A stretch of DNA of 64,000 nt, taken from the NCBI GenBank assembly GCA_936440205.1, contig OW387133.1, positions 11,374,001-11,438,000 of the forward strand, read 5' to 3'. Under the pieces are notes generated by a model. That model did no database searches, was not told the origin of the DNA, and was given only the letters and a program-made list of their open reading frames with translations. Position 1 is the stretch's first letter; every line of letters begins with the position of its first letter. The translations under genes and the position numbers were made by a program. The stretch is from Lepidonotus clava. Its lineage: Eukaryota; Annelida; Polychaeta; Phyllodocida; Polynoidae. Shown piece after piece: positions 1 through 12,300 of this stretch.

Positions 1-237
1 CATTTCATGGTCGAATGGAACGTGCGTTATAGCATAGAACCGTACAGTTCTATGGTAAAAGGCATGAATATGAATTATTTAACATGATATTTCCCCAAGA
101 GGTCAAGCGGCCTGATAATAGCTATAGATTCACAACTTATTATACGAATTTAACTGTCTATTTGATATGTGGACAGGACGTTGTTTTCTTTTTGAATCGT
201 GTAGATAATAATTAAAACCTATGTCATCGTGTCTCAC

Positions 238-322
238 CTGCCTGTAACACGAATCCTTCATCTTTTGCCCCATGTCGAAGCAACCATGAAAGGAATTTTG
301 ACAGTCGCTTGTCACCTGGTTT
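238..322 (-). CDS. KptA-like gene, exon 4 (second lobe, with LRHG)
   Basis: The 85 nt exon has a TATTTTTCAG acceptor and a GCAG|GTGAGA donor, phase 0 in and 1 out. It encodes LSKFLSWLLRHGAKDEGFVL, a very close match to the KptA/TRPT1 N-terminal signature including the Arg-His pair. The matching second half would be on an exon left of the window. Confidence 0.7.
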
Positions 323-3300
323 CTGAAAAATAATGTGGATCACCAGTAAATAGGATTTGCCGTTGGTGATACAAGAGGACCTAACATAAGATAATCAGAT
401 GAAACCGGTCTTTGTGAATTGTAACGGGTAGTTGGGTTGGTTACGGATGTCTCCAAAGCAAAGCCCCAGTTACTAAGATTGTGGCACGAAAAAAAAATCC
501 AATATTTGTATTTTCTTAACCAAAGAGCTCACATTTCTCAAATTCCTCACCGTTTTGAGAGATTCAACGATGGCTTATAACACTATGACCACTTCCCATC
601 ATCAACTTGATGATGTCACTAGTCATAGCCTGGATACATAACATGTTACAATGTTAACATGATATGTGACCACACTGTAACTATAGGCACCTCTGATCTA
701 TCGTAGAAGGTAGTGACATCATCAATAATTATTGTCACTTCTCAAGCGGTTGCTGTGTAAGCAACATCTCGCCTCGTCCTGTCAAGCTAACGAAATGAAT
801 CTACCAAAGCCGGATTGTGAAGAATTACATTTTTCTCACCAGGTGGTGCCACTGTGCCTCCTCTGAGTCCCTAGTGTAAGGTATTCAGTTTTACAATTGC
901 CATATAAGTTATATGTCTGCTTTGAGGGAATTGTTTTATGAAACAAGGTGATGCTGTAAATAGTCAGTAATACTTTTATTACAATGTTGAACTATTGTTA
1001 ATGTTTATTTTAAGACTGCGTAAGGTTCGTGTATATCCAAGTCTTCATGAGTTGTTTTTCCAGAATGCCTGAGTAATTCAGACTGCGTTTAAAGTTTGTC
1101 CGTTCACTTCCCAATAGTTCAAAAGAAATGAACGATGAGGGAGCTTCTTAATATGAAAGGGTTTTTATTCAGTAAACATCTCATCCCGAGTCAAAGCCAC
1201 CATGTATAAGTCTTCATCAGTCCACCTCCCATCTCCTATCAGCAATCAACCACATTTAGAACACGAGTTGTTCCAACACCTTCTAGACCATTCTAGTACT
1301 CAGCTCTATCACAATCCTATGTCCGAGGTAATGGGTATTGGTAAACTCCAGTCTGTTACACGGAGCCGATGTACTTACTCCAAGTATAACTCCTTGGCTA
1401 AACCTACTAAAACTTTAGTGACTACTAACCACTAACTGCTCGCTCTCTACCTTGCAACACCTTTTATACTGGTTAACAGGTGGCGCTAGGAGCGCAAGAT
1501 ATTTAGACTAGAAGTAGACTTGCTAAGCCTGATCCTTGTTGGATTATATATCATGACAATATATTAAAAGTACTAAGCCATTAGTACATTCGACGGCGGT
1601 CAGGTGTTTGAGTTTAAGGAGGTGGACGACATAGCTCAAACCAAATAAATATAATGAACCCCCAATTTTGATGGTTGGATATATTTGTTAAATCATGGTG
1701 GGGTGGCCCTGACTCTCGTGGTACATTCAGCACAGTGTCAATAAATTCAGAAGTTCTTTTAAGAATTGTAAACAAAGTTACATTCATATGTCCAGTTTTA
1801 CTTAATACATAAGTACATTTCCAGTAGTCCATGCTAAGACTTGAGATCACGTTGAAAAGGTTCATAAACATGAAGTTTTAGGAAGAGTTCCTAGCATTGT
1901 TAGCCCATATTATGGCTTAAGAATCATGTCACCCGTTCACAAGATGACAAGGTAAGTTCAATGATTACATTAGCCCAAGGCTCAAGGATAGCGGAACAGG
2001 TTCATAAGGTAACAAGGTAAGTTTTAGTGAATCATGATCATTGTATGATAAGTAAATGATGACATAATCATGTTGATAAACAGGCGTACTCAGTTTTAGA
2101 GGATGAAGATTTATGACACTCGTGCTTAAAGTGATAGAGTTGGGTTTTTCCTTAGTACATACATGTACAGATTCGGACATTTGTAATTTGTAACACAAGT
2201 CGACAGAACTCAACATATATACAGTGTAGGGTTGTCTTAAACTTCTAAGAGTAACAAGTGTACATCAAATCCAATTTCAGAACAAATTAACACAACATAA
2301 GTCAATACAGAGAATTCGGACACTTTGAACGAACGACTTTCATGATACAATGCGTGTCAAATTTCAACCAAACTTCAATCATAACAACATTATTTACAAT
2401 AAATACAAGGTCTCTGTATCAGGTTTAGCAATACCGAGCAGTTGGAACCAGAAAATACCACCATTCCTGTCACGCGTCCGCCAGCTATACTTAGTACACG
2501 TGTACTTAGCGGGACGCTTGACTGGAGTTCCCCCCCAGGGTTTGACCTCGATATGATTCCTTCGGGCGCGAAGCGCCCGGATGGCAAATTTCTGCTTCGA
2601 TCAAACTTTCAAGTTTGAAGGCTCGACCTGACATTTTGAGCCGATATGAATTAATTTTGGCGCTTGATTATGTTGGTTGGGGACCTAAGCTTTAGTTTAG
2701 CACAGGTTTTGTAAAAATTTATGCGATGGATTGATCATGCTAGCCGATTTCGAAATTTGGATCTTTTGGATCAAAAAGGGGTTTCCCAAATTAGCCTCGT
2801 TTTGACGTCATTTTAATCAGTGCCGGTTATTATTTTGTTTGGTGCGGACGTACCTCAGTTTTGTCTTAGCCAAATTTTAACTTTTTATTCTTCTACGCCT
2901 CACCATGGTCAAGTTTGTGGTTTTCGGAGACGAGAGGGTCGCCGGCCTCACAGACTTTCTCCCATTAATTGAGGCGGATGGTGCGGAGGCGGAGATTATC
3001 AGCACCGAAGAGGCCACCACCGCCGACCTTGGAGGTCAAGCCTTTGCCCACCATACCGTGTGGCCCAAGGATGTCCTCGTCATTGTCCCGTCGATCTACG
3101 ACCTTTTTACCTGGGACAAGGACCTGGAGCTTTGGTTACCACGCTTTTCCAAGGTGGACACGGCGGCGGCACACTACGTGCAAGTACTAAATGACATTGT
3201 GACTAAACTCCAGTGTCATCCGGCCTCCTGTCAATTCACCATCGCGCAACTGACCGGGATTAATTGCCTGGAATGGGAACGACTTTGTGATGATTCGGCC

Positions 3301-6300
3301 ATCCAGCGATGGATGAACAAAGCCGTCCCGAGGATAAATATCGAGCTGGGTGCCATCAACGCGTGGAACCGGACCCCCAGCGTTAACTTGGCCCGGTTCA
3401 CGCACGTCACGCGGAAGACCACAGACGGGACGATCACGGTCCACGACTACCGGGAGTTCAACGATGGTATCCTCCCGAGTCGCCGACAGCTACGCCGCTG
3501 GGCCCGGTGCGTTGGTGAACTGGCGCGGTACTACCCAGCCCAGTAGCCTGCTTCGTAATTTTTTCTCTGTATATACTTAATTCTAGTGATTTTAAACAAG
3601 TAATTTTCTGGATCCAATTCCCGGCCTGTGATTGGAACACTTAATTCCGGGTTGTTTTCACCGAGTGATTCTGGTGATTTAATTCCCGATCAGCACCTAG
3701 TCCACTAAGATGTATTTATCCAGGACACCCCAGACAGTGTTTTTTTTTTTTTCTCCGGAGGCCTTTGGCCAGATGTTCATCAGGAGCCGCAGGAACATAG
3801 ACTGTTGCCACGGGACCCGTTGTCTACGTCGCTCGTTGCCGGGCCTTCGTCCTTCTCGTGGAGCCGCCTTCCTAACCACCGCTCCGAGATCGGGTAAGTT
3901 CCGCCTCCCTTCTACAGTTCTTGGCACGTTAGGTAGGCTACTAATTGTAGATTTAAGGAGATTGTTGGCCAAATTCCTCTTGGTGGTTCTCGACTCGCCT
4001 TCACGTGGTTGTATTCCGGAAGCTGATGTCACTCCCGGAACCAGAAACTGTGTTTCGCTGGTGATTTTAGTAACGGGTAGCGTGGGTGGCCACCTAGTGT
4101 TTACTTTTGGTTCCAAGATGGTGGACGCGGGTCGAGAGTCAGGACCTTGCGTACTAAACTTATTATCTCTTCCAGGTCCTGTGGTATGTTAGGGCGATGT
4201 AAATGAAATGAGGTGACACGGCTGGACACTGAATAACGTTCGGCTTACTATTTTAGTGGGAGGGATTGCTTAGGCGAACATGATCAAACATTTTACTTCG
4301 CGCGTGGTTGGGCGATAATAGGAGGTTTTCCTAACTAGTGGTTTGTTGACATTACCGATTCAAGCAGGCTTTTTGGAGTGTGGGTAATTTGTATCGTATT
4401 GTTATTATTTGATACTATTAACTGTTGGGGACTGACACTGCACATGAGAATCAGGCATGGGTGGCCAGAGATTCCGGTCTGAGTTGTACAACACTAGATT
4501 TGCTGTAACAGGATTCTTTGTTTAGTCGTTATTCGTACAGGACGTTAGTGTAAATGTCTACATTGGAAACAATTCACATGGGGTGCCCTAGGTAACAAGC
4601 GCTTCCTAGGGTGTTTACCCTGGTAAGTTTAGGTGACAGTAGGTGACCAAGTATTTTGGTCCAGACTTCCCAGCATTAGATTGGCTGTGACAGAATTCTT
4701 TGATGAGTAGTTCCCCTTACAGGGTACAGGAAATATTGACGTGTCGGCCACGTGAGGCGACACCATAGGTGGAGCCGTCCAACGAGTTGTTGGCGACTCC
4801 CATGGTAAGTTTGAGATGTAGTGGCGAAGGCCACAGATACCCATCCCATGTTTTAGTCTAACAGCAAGACTGCGTCAGTGCCATTGTGTTAGAATAAGTT
4901 TTAGAGTGAGTATTATTGTACAGAGTCGTCTCGAAGAGGAAAAAATACTACTGTGAGGAGACCGAAATGAAGTCTCTAAGACACTGAATGAACTCCCAGA
5001 TGAAGATTCTGTATGTGTCCTTGTGAAAAAAGGAATGGTATCCTTATTAAGAGCTAGAAAGGCACCAACACCACAAAGATTACCAAGCATCCCAAGCAGA
5101 GATACATGTGTGAACACTGCGGGAGTTCGTACGTTCACAGATCAGGCCTTAGTAGGCGCCGTTCCATTGAACACAGAAGCCACGCCTATCAGTGCCTGAG
5201 ATTGCCAAACACCTCAGACAGTGATATCTTTGCGATGAATGTGTGGAAGCCTATGCCCACAGGTCGGGGCTGAGCCGTCACAAGAACATCCATCTGCAAA
5301 GGTTTCATGAGTGCCCGAGATGTGATGCAAGATTGTCCCGCTCAGATTCCCTAACCGACCTCATGGGGAGATAAGAATAATGATAGGAATTGGATCCCTG
5401 GTGGTTTACCTTAAGAGGTCACTTTTTTTTTTTTACAAGAGTCAATACTCTTGATAACACTCTTTCTGTACAGTGTGTTAGAATAATTACCCAATACACT
5501 CCAAGGATTTATACGTAAACAAGTTAACACCCCCTTCAAGGGTGACAACTGTTCTAACATATTTGACTCCATTTTGTGAAGCATCCGCTTTAAAACCACA
5601 GTTTGTTCTTATTGAATGATTATGTTACGACAAAATCCCTTCTCTCTTTGCTAGTTACAGGTGGTAGCTCGGCGTTCACCCCCTACATTCAGCCTGGGGT
5701 TTGAAGACCGAGTTCCACTTTATATTGGGTAGTGGCGCCCTTCTGACAATGCAAACGGGTGCGCCACTAACTCCAAACGGTTCACTGAATAGATATTATA
5801 CCTATGTTAACAGTAACATCTCACTGTCTACCCTATACTCTACATCACATGGGAAAAACCAACATGACAAGCGGTGGGGGTAGCGTTTTCATTCCGTGAG
5901 GTATAAATGTCATTAAAGGACATTAAGTACTAACTGTACAAAGGAGGTTGAGATTATTCGTTCCTCATTAGTTATCACCAGAGGATCGGGTCTCAGATTC
6001 AGGTTCATTTCTGATCTGATTCCCGGTCCTCATTAGTTACACGTGGTTTGTCGGTACCTTCCCACTCATAGGACCAGAATGGGCAGCACCGAGTTTCCCA
6101 TTGTTATAATTGGGAGCAGACTGCATATATATTTTTTTTTTTTTTTAATATGCAGCCTACACCCCCTTTAAATTATAGAGATGTGTAAATGCATCTCCTT
6201 AGATCACTCACTTCCAGACAGCACCTAGTAAGTCGGGCCTTTACCGAAGTACAGTACAAGGTTAAACCCGTTTTCTTGTTCAGGTCTATGCCCGTTTTTC

Positions 6301-9300
6301 TTGTGGAGAGTCAAGACTACTCCTGAAAAGACTCCGCCCCCAGCTTATCCTAACTATGCGCATGCAGGGCAGGGATAGGTAGTGCTAAAGACAGAGTTAG
6401 AACTTTTAGCTCCTTTCTAATAGATCGGGTAAACTTATTAGCTCTGGGTGTCAACCAAGTTTATTGTAGCTTGTTCATCAGGGAATCAGTAGTCCATGTC
6501 CCCCCTCTTCAGCTCAACTGTTGAGCGGAGACCTGGATACTTTTAGCGCCACGACGGCGGTCAAGACTAATTTTCATTCATTTATTTATTTATTTATTTT
6601 TTTTTTCTCGACGGCGGTCAGCTCTGAAGCCGCTCATTTCCTTTATTAATTTTAGTTATTTCTAATTTTTACCCGGGTCGAAACTTGACTTCTTGCCGTT
6701 TTGTCTCTGTCCTGATTAAAAACTGGTCTAAAAATGGTCTAAATAACTTAGTCTTGAATTATGGGCAGTTGTTCATTATTTTCTTTCTTCTTGATACTAG
6801 TTGTCGTTGGATCCTGACTTTTATGTTAAAGTCAGGATCCCTTGACCTAAGACATACGGTGATCCGGTGGTCATTTACACATAACCAAGACGACGGGGCT
6901 ATTAATAAGGACAGCACCTCGCTCCACCGCCTTGTGAGTTTTCGCTACAGCTTCTCCCCCCCCAGGGATGGCTTGTCCAGTCTGAGGGAGTCGCGATATG
7001 GTGAGAGAGAGCCGAGCACCCTGTGAATGTCACCAATTCGCTGTTGTCCCGTAACTACATTTCCTTGTGACCTCCGCTATAGCTCCCAAATATGGCACGC
7101 CTTGTCAGGATTTGCACATATCCTTGCCGCTGCAGCGTGTCTATACTAGGAGCAAACGAGCCACGTATAAGGTACTCTCGTGTGCTGTCACAGAGCGTTT
7201 CCCCTGAGAATGTTACTAATTATTCTGCGTTCTTATTATATTTTGCCCAAAATTCCCTGAGGAAGAGCTCTTAGTTACACAAATATTGGTTTGCTTTATA
7301 TATTAGTTTTTAGGTAAATTTCTTTCTATTCGTCGATTTTTTTTGTGATGAAGAGACCGCTTGTCAGGAGCCAATCCACCCGGGGCATAGTGACTGCCAT
7401 GGTCGGGCGTCCACCCCAGTGCCCTTCGCAGCGTCAGTGACGCGTAACCCCAACGTCCTGCCTCCTGTCAGGCACCACTGACACCAGGCCTGTGGGCAGG
7501 CTCCTGCTGCTTGTGCAGCCCCCTCATCTTTGAGAAGATTATATATGTAAGCATGCTAAAGAATAGACAGTGGCGTTCCCCAAGTGACTCCTGTACTGCA
7601 GCCCGATCCTAGCGGTAACAACAGCACAGGGGTCAGGTGTAGATGGTACTTGCTTGAGGAAGTTCACTTCGCTCGTTGGGAGCATTGGTCCCGTTGAGCG
7701 CTCTTAGGTTTTATACAGAATTTTGAGTATCTTTTTAAATGCTAAAATTTCGCGACACTAGGATCGGTTCCAAATGGTTCCCTACTTTAAAAGCGTTGCC
7801 AAATCGTTAACAATGAGAGTGTTGAGCTAGGCTACCGGGCATGGGACACTCGACTTGAGAGAAATTTAGATAACCCATGGGTCCATAGAGAGACGGTTGG
7901 ACCAGCCTACCCGACCCAGGTTTCCCTGACTGGTGAATCCTTATTGATCAGGTTAGTCAACAGAACCCTACCTACCCAAACAGGTATTGCCCAGCGAACT
8001 TCCTGTAACATTTTAGTTTTAGTATTCGTACCTTTGTGTTATTAATTCACCAATTTTACCTGTACAGCACTAGGTCAGGTTTTAACACTCGTTACATTGT
8101 CATATGATAACTTCATAAACCGTTCCTGGATCTATTTCGGATGTCCCTGGCCTTATTGTCTTTCGGGCAGATCCCGTTCCGGTCGCTGTTGAGGTGGGCG
8201 TGGTCGATCTAGGAGGAGCGTTAGGCATTGTTCCATGTCCCATCACCGGTTGAGGCCAGTCCGCTCCGACATCGGACCAGCCTGCGTCGATGAGGCGAGG
8301 TACTCCCATGGGTACAGGAGTGGCTAGCCCCGAGGAATATCTCAGTAGTCTGGCCCTGGTATTGTATTTTAAGTTACTCATCATCAGACGGGCTAGTTTT
8401 TTAGACACTCTCAGGGTGTCGGGTAGTGGCACCTTAGATGGATGTTGTCCAGGTCTAGTCGCTGCTCCCATCAGCTGCGCCCCCCAGGTAACTGTCAGAG
8501 TGTATTTCAGACACAGCTGGGTCACCAGTAGATCCCTAATGAGCACATAGCCCTCCGTATAAGTGTGGTCTGAAGGCATAGCCAGTTCGCCTAGGAAGAT
8601 TGTTTCTATCATACGTGGATTGGCAAACTGTACGTACAACCCATCTACAGTCTTTCTTCTAATATTTCTCCACTTTCGCCACACGAGGACCACTATAGCG
8701 ATGACTAGTACTGCTAATAATATAGCCAGCACTGCCACTGCAGTGGGGTTGGCGGTCGCGTCTGGACACCCAGTTAGTGCCTTTTCATGGTGCAACAGTT
8801 TCTCCGGGTCCGCCGTCTCCAAGGCCATGGCCCGAGGTAAGGTCATGGTTAGTCCGGCTAGGGCAGCCTTACCTTGATGGTTCCGCCAGCATTTCCAGAG
8901 GACACATCCAATAATTGTCACAGCCACCACTATGCAGAAGATGGTGAGGAGACCAAAACCGCCTCCGAAGTTACCTATAGAGAACCACGGGGCGTGTTTC
9001 TCTACCTCGTAACGGTCAGTCGCTTTCTTGATACCCTTGGCCAAGTCTTTACGGTGTTTTTGTATTCGTTTGGCCAAGGAGGTTACAGGTATTTTGACCT
9101 TCAGGCTTTCCTCGATTTCCAGCAGGTCTTTCCTAATTGTTTCAGGGATAGGGTCTGACTCCAACATAGTGGGTTCGTTTTTGGACGTTGTGAAATTCAT
9201 GTCCCACCCCTTCACACGACTTGCTGCTTCCAACAGGTCATTATGTGGGTACACAACCGTGGTGATCCTGGTGTGCCGGTCACAATTTCGCAAGCTATAC

Positions 9301-12300
9301 GGTATCCAAGCTCCTTGTGTTTGGAATGCACAGTCGCATTCCACCTGAACCCTTGCGTAATTTTCTATGTTCACTCCGACCGCAGGCTGGTTTCTGCAAA
9401 TCATTTGGCCTCGGGTGTCGGCGCTGACCACTAGCATATCTCCGTCGTCTAGGTACACTGCCATCTCTCCAAAGTCTGCTTCCAGTAGATAGTCCAGCTC
9501 ACATTTTTCTTGGATCGCTAGGTCGTCGCGCCTCAGTAGTGCAGCAGTGCAGGTGTTGTCTGTAATCTTTTTCATATAGGGTAGATCCTTACAGAGCGTG
9601 ATTGTTTGTCCATAACAACCTGACCAACTGCCACTAGCCAATGGTACGTAATACTGGCGGGACATGGACATGGCGACACTTTTGGGTAGATTAACAATTT
9701 GGAGAGCGTCCTTCTTAAGTCGCCCCCTAACCGTCACTGGCACAGGAAAAGTTAGTACTTCGTAGACCCTGAACAAATGTTCGTCAGCCACCACAGGCAC
9801 CCTTACATACACTATTAATTCCTGAGTGGTTTCATCGAATTTGAACGAGGGTTGACTGTTCTCGTAATAGAAGGAAGGATCTGTGAACGCGACATGGAAC
9901 CTGGGGTGGATCCCCTTCAGATATCTGTTAACTTCCTGGACCGCTCCGACCATATATTGGCGGGGTACCAAGTCCATAGTCAGCTGGCCCCGCGTCAGGC
10001 GCTGTACACCTTTCCTGAACACGCGAGTTTGCTCTACCATCAGTTGAAGATACACCATCTCTCCTAACTTGTCTTCCAGAGCGACCGGTATCATATTCAG
10101 GTACAGTTCCATCCAATCCACCTTATGTTGCACGAGTTTCATCCTCCGGCGAGTCGTGTTGTGTGCCTTATTTAGTGATCTTAGATTGTCCAGTAGGCCT
10201 ATCACGACATGGTTAACCCTTTCGACAGCCTCGTCATGTTTTTCATTCATCAGAGCCAAGTCTTCGATCATTTGGTTCGAAGATTCTTGCAATACTCTAA
10301 TCAATTCTCTGTTATATTTGACATCAGCTGCCAGCCCTTGATTCCATGAGGTTGGAAGAGGAAAGGTCGGCCATCCTGGATCGTCCAGCATTGTGGGCAA
10401 CTTCTTCATTCTCTTGACCCTTCCACCTGGATTTAATTCCGACTCTTGATTTTGAAGGTCTTGTTGAGTGTTCTTTATTAGGGAACTTAAGGTTTCATTA
10501 AGAACTTCCCGATACCGACCTTTAAGCGCTTGCGACGTCTGATCCATCCAATTGACCAGCGACCTGATATGGTAGCAGGCCCGATCGAGGGCGTCTCCTC
10601 CCTGTAGATATCGGTGACAGACTTGGCCAAAGGTAGCTTTGTTGAAGGAGCGTCTCCTTGGAATAGTGATTAGGAAGCCTTGTCGGACGTGTGTTATATC
10701 CGCGGTGGACATTAACTTCCCTGGTTTTAACACTACTCCATATTGTTCTAAAGCTATCACTTCAGCGTTAGGGGCTAGCCCTTCAGGTGGGCTAGAGTCG
10801 TTATGCACTCCCCTAATGCCCCCTATTATAGCTAATACGAACAGCACTAGCCACTTCATTGTCTTTGTTTTGGCCTTAGCGATAGTTTGAGAAAGTTAAT
10901 TTTGCAGTCTATCTAAAACATGTTCACAGCAAAGTTACCTTATTTTCCTGCGCACTACTATCATCCATGCGCCGAAGTATGCTCTCCTCCCGGGTCCTCT
11001 GGTCTGTTTAGTTTGGGACATGCTCGTAGAGGTTTTGCCCGTTGTCATTTACCACTCGCCTGATGATCCCGCTCTCGTCCTTGGTGACCGTGATCCTCAA
11101 GCCTCTCATACGTTCGCAGGACGAGGGGCGCATTGCTCTGAGGGGTCTTGGCCTAGTAGGTTCCAGTCCGAAACGGCCCCCGTTGGATCGTACGACGGTT
11201 GGCTCGAGGGGTATGGGTTCGGTACCTGCGGTGGGTTTGTCGCTGGGAGTGGGCTCGGCCACAGTGGGCCCCCCGGCTGGCTGGTTGGCGTCCACTGCTG
11301 CTGGTTCCATAGCAGTGGTGAGGGATTGGCGTTGCAGCTCGTTGTCAAGCTGCTCAAGTCTGAACAAGCGGGGTCCGCAGGCTGTAAGTGGTGGAGGAGG
11401 GGAGCTCCCGCCGGCCCGTTCCCCACCGGTGGGGTTGGCGCGTGTTGAACGGGTGCTACCTCCACTTTTAGTCCTGGAGCGGCGACGGTTAGCTGTTCCC
11501 CTCCCGATCGCCTTTCCAGAGTGGGCAGAGGTCGGCCGCCTCGTGTTGTTTGTAGGCTGGTACTTTCCTTGACGCATTTAGAGTTTTGTGTGGTCCTTTG
11601 AATGAAAGGAGCTACCTGAGTTTTGATCTCAGCTAACTGTTTGTTTGATTTTGGCACATCCAGTCCTACTGTCCTTCTAATTTCGTCAACAGTCTCAAAT
11701 AGTTGGAACAGTGGTTGCGTAAGGTCCCAGAACCAGCCGGCCTGAATCTGCACCGGTTGGTTGGCCGCTTCCTCCTTCTGAACCGGCTTGGCCAACGCCG
11801 TTAGCCTTGGCTCGGGCTCCGAGTCACTCACCTCAGATAAATTGTAGAAGTCTTTATCTGCTGTCTTCTTTTTGGCTGGAGCCGATTTAGCGGACCTCTT
11901 GGCTCCGCCTGTGGTCGTTCTGGTGGGCCGCCGGGCTGGTGTCCTTGGCTTCTTCCGGGCAATCCCGGCGTCGGTTGAGTCCGGACGGACACCCCCCCGG
12001 CCCGGCCAACTCCACCGCCTAAGGGTCTGAGCCGGTTGTTTCCTAGCACTCTCCTTTTCGACTGTCTTTTCTTTCATTTGGTAAAATCCTAAAAGAATGG
12101 CCCAACGAACCTTCCCTTGGTAGGTAGCGCCCTCTGGTGGGGGCGGCTAATCCGTTTCCTTCTCAGGGGGACGATGATCCTTCCCTCCGTGTCCGCAGGG
12201 AAAGTAGTGGTTCCCTTTGGATTGCTATGTGGCCGGAGGGCTAGACAGTTCCCCATGAGTCGGTGGATCAGTGTCCCAGCTAAGTTCTCTTTCTGCTCCT

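Larger units (their letters stand above)
1589..8099. other. Long 3' region of the giant element
   Basis: 6.5 kb between the env stop and the 3' LTR, unusually long. It holds the opposite-strand SGNH-like gene (2905-3546), zinc-finger remnants (about 5060-5370), a diverged tandem repeat (4480-4815) and hairpins (2563-2579, 2601-2618, 6121-6155, 6809-6840). Three copies of CGACGGCGGTCA lie at 1591, 6552 and 6609. Weak open frames on both strands at 3697-4192 show no recognisable domain. I see nothing recognisable in 7030-8099. Confidence 0.6.

Noticed and set aside
1202-1435. 77-codon plus-strand frame in each LTR (also 20845-21078)
   Set aside because: It is antisense within the LTR, identical only because the LTRs are, and shows no domain.
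3697-4192. Opposed 139- and 160-codon frames in the giant element's 3' region
   Set aside because: No motif; composition explains the open frames. They might be accessory genes, but nothing supports it.
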